Made by a program: the position numbers and the translations under genes
Part shown: piece after piece, positions 1 to 7,648 of the stretch
How the letters are laid out: each line of letters opens with the position of its first letter
Position numbering within the stretch: the stretch's first letter is position 1
DNA from: Bacillus sp. 522_BSPC
GTDB taxonomy: Bacteria > Bacillota > Bacilli > Bacillales > Cytobacillaceae
Length of the DNA: 33,321 nucleotides
Direction of reading: 5' to 3'
Assembly: GCF_001076885.1 (NCBI RefSeq)
Contig: NZ_JVDT01000058.1
Location: 1-33,321 of the forward strand
Notes under the pieces: model-generated
What the model saw: the letters and a program-made list of their open reading frames with translations, nothing else
Told to the model about the DNA's origin: nothing
Databases searched by the model: none

Positions 1-982
1 CGTTTTTAATCATAATTTTTGCTGCATCTTCCACAAACGAAGCTATTTGAATTAATCCTCTTGTATACATAAAACCTAAATCATGTCTTCCATTCACAGC
101 AACCGAATTTCCAAATGATCTAATCTTCATGGAAAACATATCCACTTTATGAAATAGCATTATTTTTTCAGAAAAAGGAGAAATGGTAGACGTTGTTATT
201 AAATGGTCAATAAATGATGGTGCTGGTAAATCTTCATTATGTAGTTTTTCCATATAAAGCTCTACATGCTTATGAGTGAAATTTTTTCCTCTAATAAATA
301 ATTCGCGAATTTCTTCATTTTCTGTAACTTGGCTAAAAGCCATAATTAATGCTTTGCTTGCAGTATTGTTTTCAATATTGTCATAAAGATGAGCGATTTC
401 TAATGCATGTAAAGGTCTTATGTGCCCAAAAAATCCATTTAAAAAATCCTTGTGAACAAATTCAGCTTTTTCAGGTAATGGAATAATAGCTGGTTTACTA
501 ATCAGTCCTTTTTTCATTAGCAGTTCGTTGATTTGCTCTATTAAATCCATAGTAGCTTTCATACAATAAATAAAAAATTCCCTAATATCTTCTCTGAAGA
601 CTAGTGGTACAGCTATATTATAAATACTCATCCCTGCTTTGGCAGTATATTTAAGATAATGCACATAAAATTCATCTTCAAATAAACGTGGGGCATCAAG
701 ATTTACATCTTCTTCTATAGAGAAACCTTTTGGAATTGGAAAATTCTCCTTCTTAAATATGCCTTCTGTCGTATTTAAGAATTCACTACATAATTTATAA
801 GCCTTTTTTAATAAATTTTTAATATCTTGATCCTCCACATGCTGAAGGAAGAAATGGAGATAGCATTTAGACATGCTGTTTCCCGTGTAAGTCGCCCAAA
901 GTTTCCCCATTTCTGCTGATGTAAGCTTTTTAGTGAGGGCCGTTTTTGTTGAACGTATATTCAGTGGTTCACGCGTGTCCAT
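1..982 (-). CDS. DUF3231 family protein (3' end cut by window edge)
   Basis: The frame is open from an ATG at 982 to the left edge, at least 327 codons without a stop, so only the last few residues are missing (family members are about 330-340 aa as I recall). The start has a good ribosome site, AAAGGAG, 7 nt upstream. The protein is helix-rich and soluble. It begins MDTREPLNIRSTKTALTKKL and carries the Lys-Leu-Trp-x-x-Tyr and Cys-Tyr-Leu-x-Phe-Phe helices near residues 27-50, with a second related helical half after residue 170. It ends with a conserved segment around Lys-Ile-Arg-Ser-Phe-Gly-Asn and Asp-Leu-Gly-Phe-Met-Tyr-Thr. This duplicated helical-bundle layout is what I know as DUF3231, a Bacillaceae family without an assigned function. 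It is divergent from the response regulator gene at 1150. No catalytic motif or membrane segment is evident, so no function is proposed. Confidence 0.8.
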   Translation of the reverse strand, partial: MDTREPLNIRSTKTALTKKLTSAEMGKLWATYTGNSMSKCYLHFFLQHVEDQDIKNLLKKAYKLCSEFLNTTEGIFKKENFPIPKGFSIEEDVNLDAPRLFEDEFYVHYLKYTAKAGMSIYNIAVPLVFREDIREFFIYCMKATMDLIEQINELLMKKGLISKPAIIPLPEKAEFVHKDFLNGFFGHIRPLHALEIAHLYDNIENNTASKALIMAFSQVTENEEIRELFIRGKNFTHKHVELYMEKLHNEDLPAPSFIDHLITTSTISPFSEKIMLFHKVDMFSMKIRSFGNSVAVNGRHDLGFMYTRGLIQIASFVEDAAKIMIKN

Positions 983-1149
983 GACAAAACTCCTTTGATT
1001 TGTTTTATTTTATTATTCTCCATCATTCCTTATTGTATGCTAAGTGTATGTACCGATTGTTTGATTGATATTAATAGGAGAATTGCTTTCCCTCTGTACA
1101 TCAATCGTTTAGAATAATACAGAAAAAAGAAAATATATAGGAGAAGATA

Positions 1150-1833
1150 ATGAAAATATTAATAGTGGAAGACGATAAAACCATTGCTACGGGTTTAGAA
1201 TATAGTTTACAAAGTGAAAAGTATGAAACAATTACATGCTTTAACGCAAAAACTGCAAAAAGAGTTTTAGAAGAGCAATTAACAGATATTGAATTATGTT
1301 TATTTGATTTGTCTCTACCAGATGGTTCTGGCTATGAGCTATGTGAGTATGTAAAAAGAAAATCGGATAAGCCTGTAATCTTTTTGACTGCTTTAGATGA
1401 TGAAGTGAATGTTGTTATGGGACTCGATATGGGAGCAGATGACTATATTACAAAACCATTTCGCATAAGAGAACTTCTATCAAGAATTAAATCTGTTTTG
1501 CGACGGTATAATAAGCAGTTGCAGAATAATCCACTAATAGAAATAGATTCTATACGGATTAACACATTGGAAGGGAAAATTTATAAAAGGAATGAGGAAG
1601 TAATGGTTACAGCGCTAGAATACCGCTTATTTCTCATTTTTGCTAATAATATCGGACAAGTATTAACAAGAAGCCAGCTATTAGAGAAAATATGGGACGT
1701 GGCGGGAGATTTTGTTAATGATAATACTTTAACAGTCTATATTAAAAGGCTCCGCGAGAAATTAGAGGATGATCCTCAAAAGCCCACCATTATCAAAACC
1801 ATTCGTGGACTTGGCTATAAGGTAGGGGATTAA
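1150..1833 (+). CDS. OmpR/PhoB-family response regulator of a TCS-ABC module
   Basis: 227 aa DNA-binding response regulator. The receiver domain (about 1-115) shows the acidic pocket Glu7-Asp8-Asp9, the phospho-acceptor Asp53 in LFDLSLPDG, Thr80 and the conserved Lys102 in TKPF. The C-terminal winged-helix domain (about 130-225) has the typical EYRLF, TRSQLLEKIW and TIRGLGYK elements. It starts at ATG 1150 behind ATAGGAGA and stops 1 nt before the histidine kinase start, so the two are cotranscribed and probably translationally coupled. It should be phosphorylated by the kinase at 1835 and activate the ABC transporter genes at 3153; the repeated GTCACT half-sites at 3080-3107 are the best candidate binding site. 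The ligand that sets it off is unknown. Confidence 0.93.
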   Translation: MKILIVEDDKTIATGLEYSLQSEKYETITCFNAKTAKRVLEEQLTDIELCLFDLSLPDGSGYELCEYVKRKSDKPVIFLTALDDEVNVVMGLDMGADDYITKPFRIRELLSRIKSVLRRYNKQLQNNPLIEIDSIRINTLEGKIYKRNEEVMVTALEYRLFLIFANNIGQVLTRSQLLEKIWDVAGDFVNDNTLTVYIKRLREKLEDDPQKPTIIKTIRGLGYKVGD

Positions 1834-1834
1834 A

Positions 1835-2839
1835 ATGATTCGTAATCGAGAAGTGAAAATCCTCACTATTGTTTTAGTAATCACTAGTTTTTTTGCTATT
1901 GTCTATGCTGCTTTAGCCTATTCTATTTCAGTCGCAGTGTATTTACTTAGCGTGCTTGTTATCGTTTTGGGCTGTTTTTATCAGTTTACAAGATATCGAT
2001 ATAAGCAAATAGATAAGCTATCGAGTTATTTGCAGCAAATAAGTAACGGAGATGAAAGTCTGGATATTCGGGATAATGTAGAAGGCGAATTGAGTATTTT
2101 AAAAAACAATATTTATAAGGTTACATTAATGCTATCGGAGCAGAGTGCACATCTACAGAAGGAAAAGTTAAAGCTAACAAATGCAATTTCCGATATCTCT
2201 CACCAATTGAAAACACCACTTACCTCCATGTTTGTTATGACTGATTTATTACGGAATCCACAGTTGGAGGAAATAAGAAGACGTGAATTTACGAACAATA
2301 TTTCGATTCAGCTTGAAAGAATGGAATGGCTTGTTTCTTCCTTATTAAAATTATCGAAAATGGATGCCGGGACGATTCCTTTTAAAAAGGAGCAAGTGGA
2401 TGTCAAAAAATTGATTTATAAGGCAGTAGAACCAATATTAATTCCCATGGATATTAAGGGACATGCTCATGCAATTATGGGAGATGAGGATGTTACCTTT
2501 ATAGGAGATTTTAATTGGACAGCAGAAGCGCTTATTAATATTTTGAAAAATTGTGTGGAGCATACCCCTGAAGGTGGAGAAATACATATTCGATTTTCTG
2601 AGAATGTATTATTTACAGAAATCGTTATTCAGGATACTGGAAAAGGCATCGCAAAAAAAGATTTACCTTATATTTTTAAACGATTTTATAAGGGAGAAAA
2701 CGCAAGTGAAGATAGCATCGGTATAGGGCTGGCGATGGCATATAGTATGATCAAAAGCCAGCATGGTGATATTGAAGTGAGAAGTAAGTTAGGGGAAGGG
2801 ACTACATTTCATATTAAGTTTTATAAACAGGTTATTTAG
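1835..2839 (+). CDS. Short-loop membrane histidine kinase
   Basis: 334 aa sensor kinase. Two hydrophobic helices (about 8-29 and 33-51) are separated by only a few residues, so there is no extracellular sensor domain. This is the intramembrane-sensing architecture known from BceS-type kinases that read the state of a partner ABC transporter. A HAMP-like linker follows (52-110). The dimerisation/phosphoacceptor box has His123 in SDISHQLKTPLTSM, then the N box (ILKNCVEH), G1 (DTGKGI), F box (IFKRFYKG) and G2 (GIGLAM) of an HATPase domain. The ATG lies 1 nt after the regulator stop. The ABC transporter downstream is the natural candidate for its sensory partner, which is inference from context. 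The gene has no clear terminator behind it and is followed by the 52-bp repeats. Confidence 0.92.
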   Translation: MIRNREVKILTIVLVITSFFAIVYAALAYSISVAVYLLSVLVIVLGCFYQFTRYRYKQIDKLSSYLQQISNGDESLDIRDNVEGELSILKNNIYKVTLMLSEQSAHLQKEKLKLTNAISDISHQLKTPLTSMFVMTDLLRNPQLEEIRRREFTNNISIQLERMEWLVSSLLKLSKMDAGTIPFKKEQVDVKKLIYKAVEPILIPMDIKGHAHAIMGDEDVTFIGDFNWTAEALINILKNCVEHTPEGGEIHIRFSENVLFTEIVIQDTGKGIAKKDLPYIFKRFYKGENASEDSIGIGLAMAYSMIKSQHGDIEVRSKLGEGTTFHIKFYKQVI

Positions 2840-2894
2840 TGTGATTGGAATATTAAAGAAAGCGAAAAGAAGTGGCAATAAATATAAGAGATTG

Positions 2895-3050
2895 GCGTTC
2901 TAAGAAGGGATGAAAGCGAGAAACTGCTGTGCGGGTAGGAAAAGTAGCGTTCATAAAGGGGATGAAAACCAGAATCCGTAGTACTTCAAGAAAAGATAGC
3001 CTTCATCATCAAGCGAATGAAATCGAACCTCCATATAAAGCACAGATGAG
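2895..3050 (+). repeat. Three degenerate 52-bp tandem units
   Basis: GCGTTC at 2895, GCGTTC at 2947 and GCCTTC at 2999 open three units spaced exactly 52 bp apart. Units 1 and 2 share about two thirds of positions when aligned without gaps, including GGGATGAAA, AGAA and the A-rich end. Unit 3 keeps the GATGAAA-like core (AATGAAATCGAA) shifted by a small insertion. The units lie in the non-coding spacer (2840-3152) between the histidine kinase and the ABC ATPase. They contain no plausible gene: the 23-codon frame inside has no usable ribosome site. I recall similar GATGAAA-type spacer repeats in other Bacillaceae genomes but cannot verify that here. Confidence 0.65.
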
Positions 3051-3065
3051 CAGTACACATATTCG

Positions 3066-3122
3066 AAAGTGACTAAATTGTCACTTTAAAGTCACTACAG
3101 AGTCACTTTAGACAGATACACT
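3066..3122 (+). promoter_or_regulatory. Response-regulator operator and promoter of the ABC genes
   Basis: GTCACT occurs at 3080, 3091 and 3102, exactly 11 bp apart (one helical turn), which is the classic spacing for OmpR-family dimers. The first copy is also the right arm of a perfect inverted repeat: AAAGTGAC (3066-3073), 6 bp, GTCACTTT (3080-3087). A weak -10 (TACACT, 3117-3122) follows the last copy and there is no good -35, as expected for an activator-dependent promoter. The ATPase start at 3153 is 30 bp downstream. Assignment to the regulator at 1150 is inference from position and symmetry. Confidence 0.65.
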
Positions 3123-3152
3123 AAGAGCATCAAGTAATTGGAGGACGATAAA

Positions 3153-3836
3153 ATGGAAATTTTAAAAATAGAAAATTTGTCTAAAGTGTATGGAAAAGGG
3201 GAAACGGCAGTAAAAGCATTGGATAATGTTTCTTTTTCCGTTAATAAAGGTGAATTTGTGGCAATCATTGGACCTTCTGGATCAGGTAAATCTACATTGC
3301 TTCACATGTTAGGTGGAGTAGACAGGCCGACTAGTGGAAAAGTTTTTGTGGATAATACAGATATTTATCAATTAAATGAAACACAATTAGCTATTTTTAG
3401 AAGAAGACAAATTGGACTTATCTATCAATTTTATAACTTAATTCCCATTCTATCAGTAGAAGAAAATATCACGCTGCCGCTTCTATTAGATAACCATCAA
3501 GTAGATAAGGAGCAATTTAATCGCATTGTTTCTATATTAGGTCTACAACAAAGATTAGATCACTTGCCTAATCAATTATCAGGGGGACAGCAGCAGCGTG
3601 TTTCCATTGGACGTGCACTTATTAGCAACCCTGCTATTATGCTTGCAGATGAGCCTACAGGAAATTTAGATAGTAAAAATAGTGAAGAGATTATGGAACT
3701 ATTAAAAATGTTTAATAAAACCTATAATCAAACATTAATTGTTATTACCCATGATGAACGGATTGCGCTACAAGCAGATCGTGTGATTTCTGTTGAAGAT
3801 GGAAAAATCGCCAAAAATGAGGTGATTCGTCCATGA
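3153..3836 (+). CDS. ABC transporter ATP-binding protein (MacB/LolD type)
   Basis: 227 aa nucleotide-binding subunit. Walker A GPSGSGKST is at 40-48, the Q loop at Gln92, the signature LSGGQQQR at about 142-149, Walker B with Asp166-Glu167 (LADEPTG) and the switch His in VITHDE near 200. These are typical of the LolD/MacB/BceA class that powers FtsX-like permeases. An in-frame TTG exists at 3138 but overlaps the ribosome site GGAGG (3140-3144); ATG 3153 sits 8 nt after it and is chosen. The stop overlaps the permease start by 4 bp (ATGA), which indicates coupled translation. It most likely energises extrusion or membrane release of an antimicrobial or lipid-like compound; the substrate cannot be read from the sequence. 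Confidence 0.93.
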   Translation: MEILKIENLSKVYGKGETAVKALDNVSFSVNKGEFVAIIGPSGSGKSTLLHMLGGVDRPTSGKVFVDNTDIYQLNETQLAIFRRRQIGLIYQFYNLIPILSVEENITLPLLLDNHQVDKEQFNRIVSILGLQQRLDHLPNQLSGGQQQRVSIGRALISNPAIMLADEPTGNLDSKNSEEIMELLKMFNKTYNQTLIVITHDERIALQADRVISVEDGKIAKNEVIRP

Positions 3837-6427
3837 ATATAATGAATAAACTCACTTTAAGAAATTTAAAGGAGAACAAGCGAAGAACATTAGTGACGAT
3901 TATTGGTGTCATTATAGCTGTCAGTATGTTGACAGCTGTTTCGACACTTGGTGTTTCGTTTATCGATTTATTAAAAAGAGACAGTATTGCAAGAGACGGT
4001 GAGTGGCATGCACAATTTATTGGGGTTAATAATGAGCAAGCCAAAGAGTTAAGGAAGGATAGTAACATGGAAAAAGTTATCCTATCCAATAATTTGGGCT
4101 ATGCGAACTGGAAAGATTCAAAAAATGACAGTAAACCGTATTTATTTTTTAAACAATATGATGAGCAAGGATTTGAACAATTTTTAATTACCTTAAAAGA
4201 AGGGACATTCCCCAAGGCATCTAATGAAATTATCATACCTGATGAAATGAGGAAGAAGGGGAATAGTAAGTATGCCATCGGTGAGGAGATAAATGTTAGC
4301 ATTGGGGAAAGGCACTTTCAATTAGAGGAAGAAGATTCTATCCTAACACAAACAAATCCTTTGCAAAGGAATGAAGAAGGAAAAAGTGTCGAGGAAATTC
4401 AGCAGGCAAAATCCTATACATTCAAAATTGTCGGTATTATGGAAACACCATCTTGGGAACCTTCCTGGTCACCAGGATATACTGTTATTAGCTATTTAGA
4501 TCAAAAGGAGTTAACAACTAGTAGTAGCGTAAATGCAAGTGTTGTGATGAAAAAGGTAAAGCAGTCTATATATGAGGACTCGGAATCATTGGCAAAGAAA
4601 TTAGCTATTGCAAAAGTGGATTTTAATAATGAGTTACTGCGTTATTATGGCGTATCATCGAATGATAACCTGCTTCTAACGATGTATTCTCTAATAGGTA
4701 TTGTCATACTTGTTATTGTTATTGGTTCTGTAGCACTGATTTATAATGCATTTGCCATTAGTGTGTCGGAACGGGCAAGACATTTGGGGATGCTATCAAG
4801 TGTAGGTGCAACGAAGAAGCAAAAAAGAAATTCTGTTTTCTTTGAAGGTGCGGTGATAGGCGGCATCAGCATTCCATTAGGAATAATTGCTGGAATCGTT
4901 GGAATTGGAATTACTTTCACTTTTATCAATAAGTATTTGCAAGATGCCTTAAACTCTACACAAGGATTAAATGTAGTGGTAACGCCTTATTCCATCCTAT
5001 TTTCTATTATTATTTCCATTGTAACAATTTTTATTTCAACCTATTTGCCAGCTAGGAAAGCATCAAAGATTTCAGCAATTGATGCAATTAGACAAACACA
5101 AGATATTAAATTATCAGGGAAAAAAGTGAAAACATCCAAATTTGTTCGCAAAGTATTTGGCATAGAAGCGGAAATTGGTTTAAAAAACTTAAAACGGAAT
5201 AAGCGTAGATATCAAACAACCGTTTTTTCTTTAATTATTAGTATTTTGCTTTTCTTAGTCGTATCTTATTTTACTGATAATATGAAAAAATCAGTTGAAC
5301 TGTCACAAGAAAATATCGACTATGATATTACTGTGTCTGCTGAATCAAACGTTGCAGAGGAAGAGATGCAGATTTTAGCAAATGTACCTAGTATTACAGA
5401 AAGTAATTTAATTAAAAGCACATATGTAAGTACCTATTTAGATAAAAGTGTTTTAAGTGAAAATAATAAAAAATCGGTTGAAAATGGTGATGCGTTCTTA
5501 GAGGAAGGCAAACTTCCATTTACAGTGAATTTCTTTGTTCTATCTGAATCAGCTTTTAAGCAATATGCTCAAGAAGTAGGCTTTAATATCAATGAATATA
5601 CGAATCCAACTGAACCAAAAGGGATTGTGATCGAAAATGTATCTTATTTTGATCCATATGGAGAGAAATTTGTTGAGGAAAAAGTACTGAATGCTAAACC
5701 TGGGGATTATATTGATCTCTATATGTATAGGGAAGGCAGCGAAAAGGAAGAGATGTTTAATAAGGTTCAAATTGGCTTATTTACAAATGAAACATTCATG
5801 GGAATGAATGCTGATAATTATAGAATGATAACAATGATTATCTCTAATGAAGTAGCAGAAAATTTATTTGAAAATGAAAAAAATATTACGATGAACTACA
5901 ATCTCTATTTAAACAGCGATAATCCGGATAAAGCAGAAGAAGAATTAGACGATCTAAAGTCAGGATCCATGTATATATACAATGTGGAAAAGAATCGTAA
6001 GCAATCTGAACAGATGATTATGATTATGGCTGTCTTTATGTATGGATTTATTACCCTTATTTCCTTAATCAGTATTGCTAATATTTTTAATACCATTTCT
6101 ACAAGTATTTCCTTACGAAAAAGGGAATTTGCGATGCTGCGTTCTGTTGGGATGACGCCAACTGGTTTTAATAAAATGATTTATTTTGAAAGCATTTTTT
6201 ATGGGATAAAAGCATTGATGTATGGTATTCCCATTAGTATAGGAGTAATAGCTGCACTATATTGGTCTATAAGCAATACATTTGAATATGGCTTTGAACT
6301 TCCGTGGTTGAGTATTCTGTTTGTAGTAATCGCAATTTTTATCATTGTTGCTTCTGCAATGCTCTATTCAGTCAGCAAAATTAAGAAAGAAAATATAATT
6401 GATGGTTTAAAGCAAGAGAATGCTTAA
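3833..6427 (+). CDS. ABC transporter permease with two FtsX/MacB-type modules
   Basis: 864 aa membrane protein. The predicted layout is TM1 about 19-42, extracellular domain 1 about 43-278, TM2-4 about 279-306, 336-364 and 382-404, then a second copy of the pattern: TM5 about 461-481, extracellular domain 2 about 485-725, and TM6-8 about 728-752, 790-812 and 823-845. Both halves carry the FtsX coupling motif (ERARHLGMLSSVGAT near 314-327 and KREFAMLRSVGMT in the second half). It is therefore a fused pair of four-TM MacB/LolC-like units and not a ten-TM BceB permease. The start at 3833 has GAGGTGA 8 nt upstream. It works with the ATPase it overlaps; the two-component pair upstream probably controls its expression. 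A terminator follows at 6459. Confidence 0.9.
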   Translation: MNIMNKLTLRNLKENKRRTLVTIIGVIIAVSMLTAVSTLGVSFIDLLKRDSIARDGEWHAQFIGVNNEQAKELRKDSNMEKVILSNNLGYANWKDSKNDSKPYLFFKQYDEQGFEQFLITLKEGTFPKASNEIIIPDEMRKKGNSKYAIGEEINVSIGERHFQLEEEDSILTQTNPLQRNEEGKSVEEIQQAKSYTFKIVGIMETPSWEPSWSPGYTVISYLDQKELTTSSSVNASVVMKKVKQSIYEDSESLAKKLAIAKVDFNNELLRYYGVSSNDNLLLTMYSLIGIVILVIVIGSVALIYNAFAISVSERARHLGMLSSVGATKKQKRNSVFFEGAVIGGISIPLGIIAGIVGIGITFTFINKYLQDALNSTQGLNVVVTPYSILFSIIISIVTIFISTYLPARKASKISAIDAIRQTQDIKLSGKKVKTSKFVRKVFGIEAEIGLKNLKRNKRRYQTTVFSLIISILLFLVVSYFTDNMKKSVELSQENIDYDITVSAESNVAEEEMQILANVPSITESNLIKSTYVSTYLDKSVLSENNKKSVENGDAFLEEGKLPFTVNFFVLSESAFKQYAQEVGFNINEYTNPTEPKGIVIENVSYFDPYGEKFVEEKVLNAKPGDYIDLYMYREGSEKEEMFNKVQIGLFTNETFMGMNADNYRMITMIISNEVAENLFENEKNITMNYNLYLNSDNPDKAEEELDDLKSGSMYIYNVEKNRKQSEQMIMIMAVFMYGFITLISLISIANIFNTISTSISLRKREFAMLRSVGMTPTGFNKMIYFESIFYGIKALMYGIPISIGVIAALYWSISNTFEYGFELPWLSILFVVIAIFIIVASAMLYSVSKIKKENIIDGLKQENA

Positions 6428-6458
6428 TAGGAAACGAATAAAATTAGGTAAGAATGAC

Positions 6459-6489
6459 AAAAAACTCGTCCGTTTTGGCGGGTTTTTTT
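6459..6489 (+). terminator. Intrinsic terminator of the ABC operon
   Basis: AAAACTCGTC (6461-6470) pairs with GGCGGGTTTT (6477-6486) around a 6-nt loop, two G-T pairs allowed, followed by a T run. It lies 32 bp after the permease stop. Confidence 0.85.
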
Positions 6490-6562
6490 CATATGAAAAT
6501 GCAAGCAGGTAAGTAAAAGAGGAATGTAGAATCAGTAAGAAAGACGGAGGAGGATAAAAAGG

Positions 6563-7315
6563 ATGACTGATATTTTACAACAAAATAAGAAAAGCTGGGA
6601 TATAGTAGCCCATCATTTTAACGGAATTGACGCACTACCTAGTTATGGCCCTTTTTGCCAAACAGAAGAAGAATTAAGGTTATTTAAAGAGATAAAAAAT
6701 AAAAAGGTGCTTGATATCGGCTGTGGCAGCGGACATTCTTTACTGTATATGGCTGACAAAGGAGCTAGTGAATTATGGGGTGTAGACTTATCTGAAAAGC
6801 AAATAGAGACAGCAAAAGAAACACTTAAAGATATGCCTTCCCAGTTATATTGTGCTGCGATGGAAAAAGATATTGCCCTTCCTAAGGAATATTTCGACAT
6901 AGTTTATTCGATTTATGCCATTGGGTGGACAACGGATTTAGCTACGACATTTAACCTTATTTATTCGTATTTAAAGCCAGGAGGAGCGTTTATTTTTAGT
7001 TGGGACCATCCGCTATATGCATATATGCAAAGTGAAAACGGTCAAATCTCTCTTACAGGTTCTTATCAGGAAGAAGGTATAACAACATATCCAAGGTTTA
7101 AAGGGGAAGAAGCACCAGTAGTGATACCAAAAAGAAAAATGAGCACCTATATAAATGAACTAATTAAAGCTGGATTTACGATTGAATGTGTAATGGAAAG
7201 TGAGGTTTCCAAAAACTTTGAAAAAGTAGAGGAGGAAATCTCTGATCGCTATTATTCCTTATACAAAGCAAGAAAATTTCCAACTACTATGATTATTAAA
7301 GCAAGAAGAGCATGA
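6563..7315 (+). CDS. Class I SAM-dependent methyltransferase
   Basis: 250 aa cytoplasmic enzyme with a Rossmann-type methyltransferase fold. Motif I VLDIGCGSG is at 49-57 and binds S-adenosylmethionine. The acidic end of strand 2 is GVDLSE (Asp75), followed by a motif like DIVYSIYAIGW and then LKPGGAFIF. It belongs to the Methyltransf_11/25 group, whose substrates range from small molecules to quinones and cannot be inferred. The start ATG 6563 has GGAGGAGG upstream. It is a single-gene transcript between two terminators, and its stop codon lies inside the stem of its own terminator. No neighbour suggests a substrate. Confidence 0.85.
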   Translation: MTDILQQNKKSWDIVAHHFNGIDALPSYGPFCQTEEELRLFKEIKNKKVLDIGCGSGHSLLYMADKGASELWGVDLSEKQIETAKETLKDMPSQLYCAAMEKDIALPKEYFDIVYSIYAIGWTTDLATTFNLIYSYLKPGGAFIFSWDHPLYAYMQSENGQISLTGSYQEEGITTYPRFKGEEAPVVIPKRKMSTYINELIKAGFTIECVMESEVSKNFEKVEEEISDRYYSLYKARKFPTTMIIKARRA

Positions 7316-7341
7316 CGTGTGGGGAGCCACATGTCATTTTT
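7312..7341 (+). terminator. Intrinsic terminator overlapping the methyltransferase stop codon
   Basis: ATGACGTGTGG (7312-7322) pairs with CCACATGTCAT (7327-7337), 11 bp with one G-T pair, loop GGAG, then a T run. The TGA stop is inside the 5' arm. Confidence 0.85.
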
Positions 7342-7438
7342 AATGCTTTAAGTTTTTTGAAAAGAGAGAAGTAAAGACAGAGAGAAATTCTCACTGCTCA
7401 TCGAGGATTTGTAACCAAAAGAAGTACACGGTTATTAA

Positions 7439-7467
7439 TAGACATTCCTTTTAATGGAATCTATAAT
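7439..7467 (+). promoter_or_regulatory. Sigma-A promoter of the aldehyde dehydrogenase gene
   Basis: TAGACA (7439-7444), 17 bp spacer, TATAAT (7462-7467): 11 of 12 consensus positions with ideal spacing. The spacer contains the inverted repeat ATTCC (7444-7448), 7 bp, GGAAT (7456-7460), a place where a regulator could bind between -35 and -10. Confidence 0.75.
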
Positions 7468-7528
7468 TTAATTAGTTTGTTAAAATAATCACATTATTTA
7501 AAACTAGTAACCTTTTTTTGATAGCTTA

Positions 7529-7542
7529 TGTAAACGTATTCT
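7529..7542 (+). promoter_or_regulatory. Possible CcpA cre-like site in the aldA leader
   Basis: TGTAAACGTATTCT matches the cre consensus TGWAANCGNTNWCA except at two positions. It lies about 55 bp downstream of the predicted transcription start, where a roadblock repressor could act. Two mismatches keep confidence low. Confidence 0.35.
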
Positions 7543-7648
7543 TAGCAAGTAGTTTAATAACCAGGATAAAAATAAGGTCTAGAATTATTAGAAAAGCATT
7601 TTTCCTACTATGCCTTATTTTTAAATATATTAAAAAGGGGTTTTGAAA

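Larger units (their letters stand above)
7342..7648. other. Non-coding spacer with aldA promoter and long leader
   Basis: No reading frame with a ribosome site is present. The stretch holds a small palindrome GAGAAATTCTC (7382-7392), the aldA promoter (7439-7467), a cre-like box (7529-7542) and about 175 nt of AT-rich untranslated leader. I see no convincing riboswitch fold in the leader. Confidence 0.6.

Noticed and set aside
1060-1115. Inverted repeat GATTGAT/ATCAATC and TAGAAT -10 upstream of the response regulator
   Set aside because: The arms are 30 bp apart and no -35 lies at proper spacing, so neither a promoter nor an operator can be supported.
2911-2982. 23-codon frame within the 52-bp repeats
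   Set aside because: The start codon directly abuts the only purine-rich stretch, so there is no usable ribosome site, and the frame is an accident of the repeat unit.
3745-4089. Open frame on the minus strand opposite the ATPase-permease junction
   Set aside because: It is a shadow of two strongly supported plus-strand genes, has no ribosome site of its own and no recognisable protein features.
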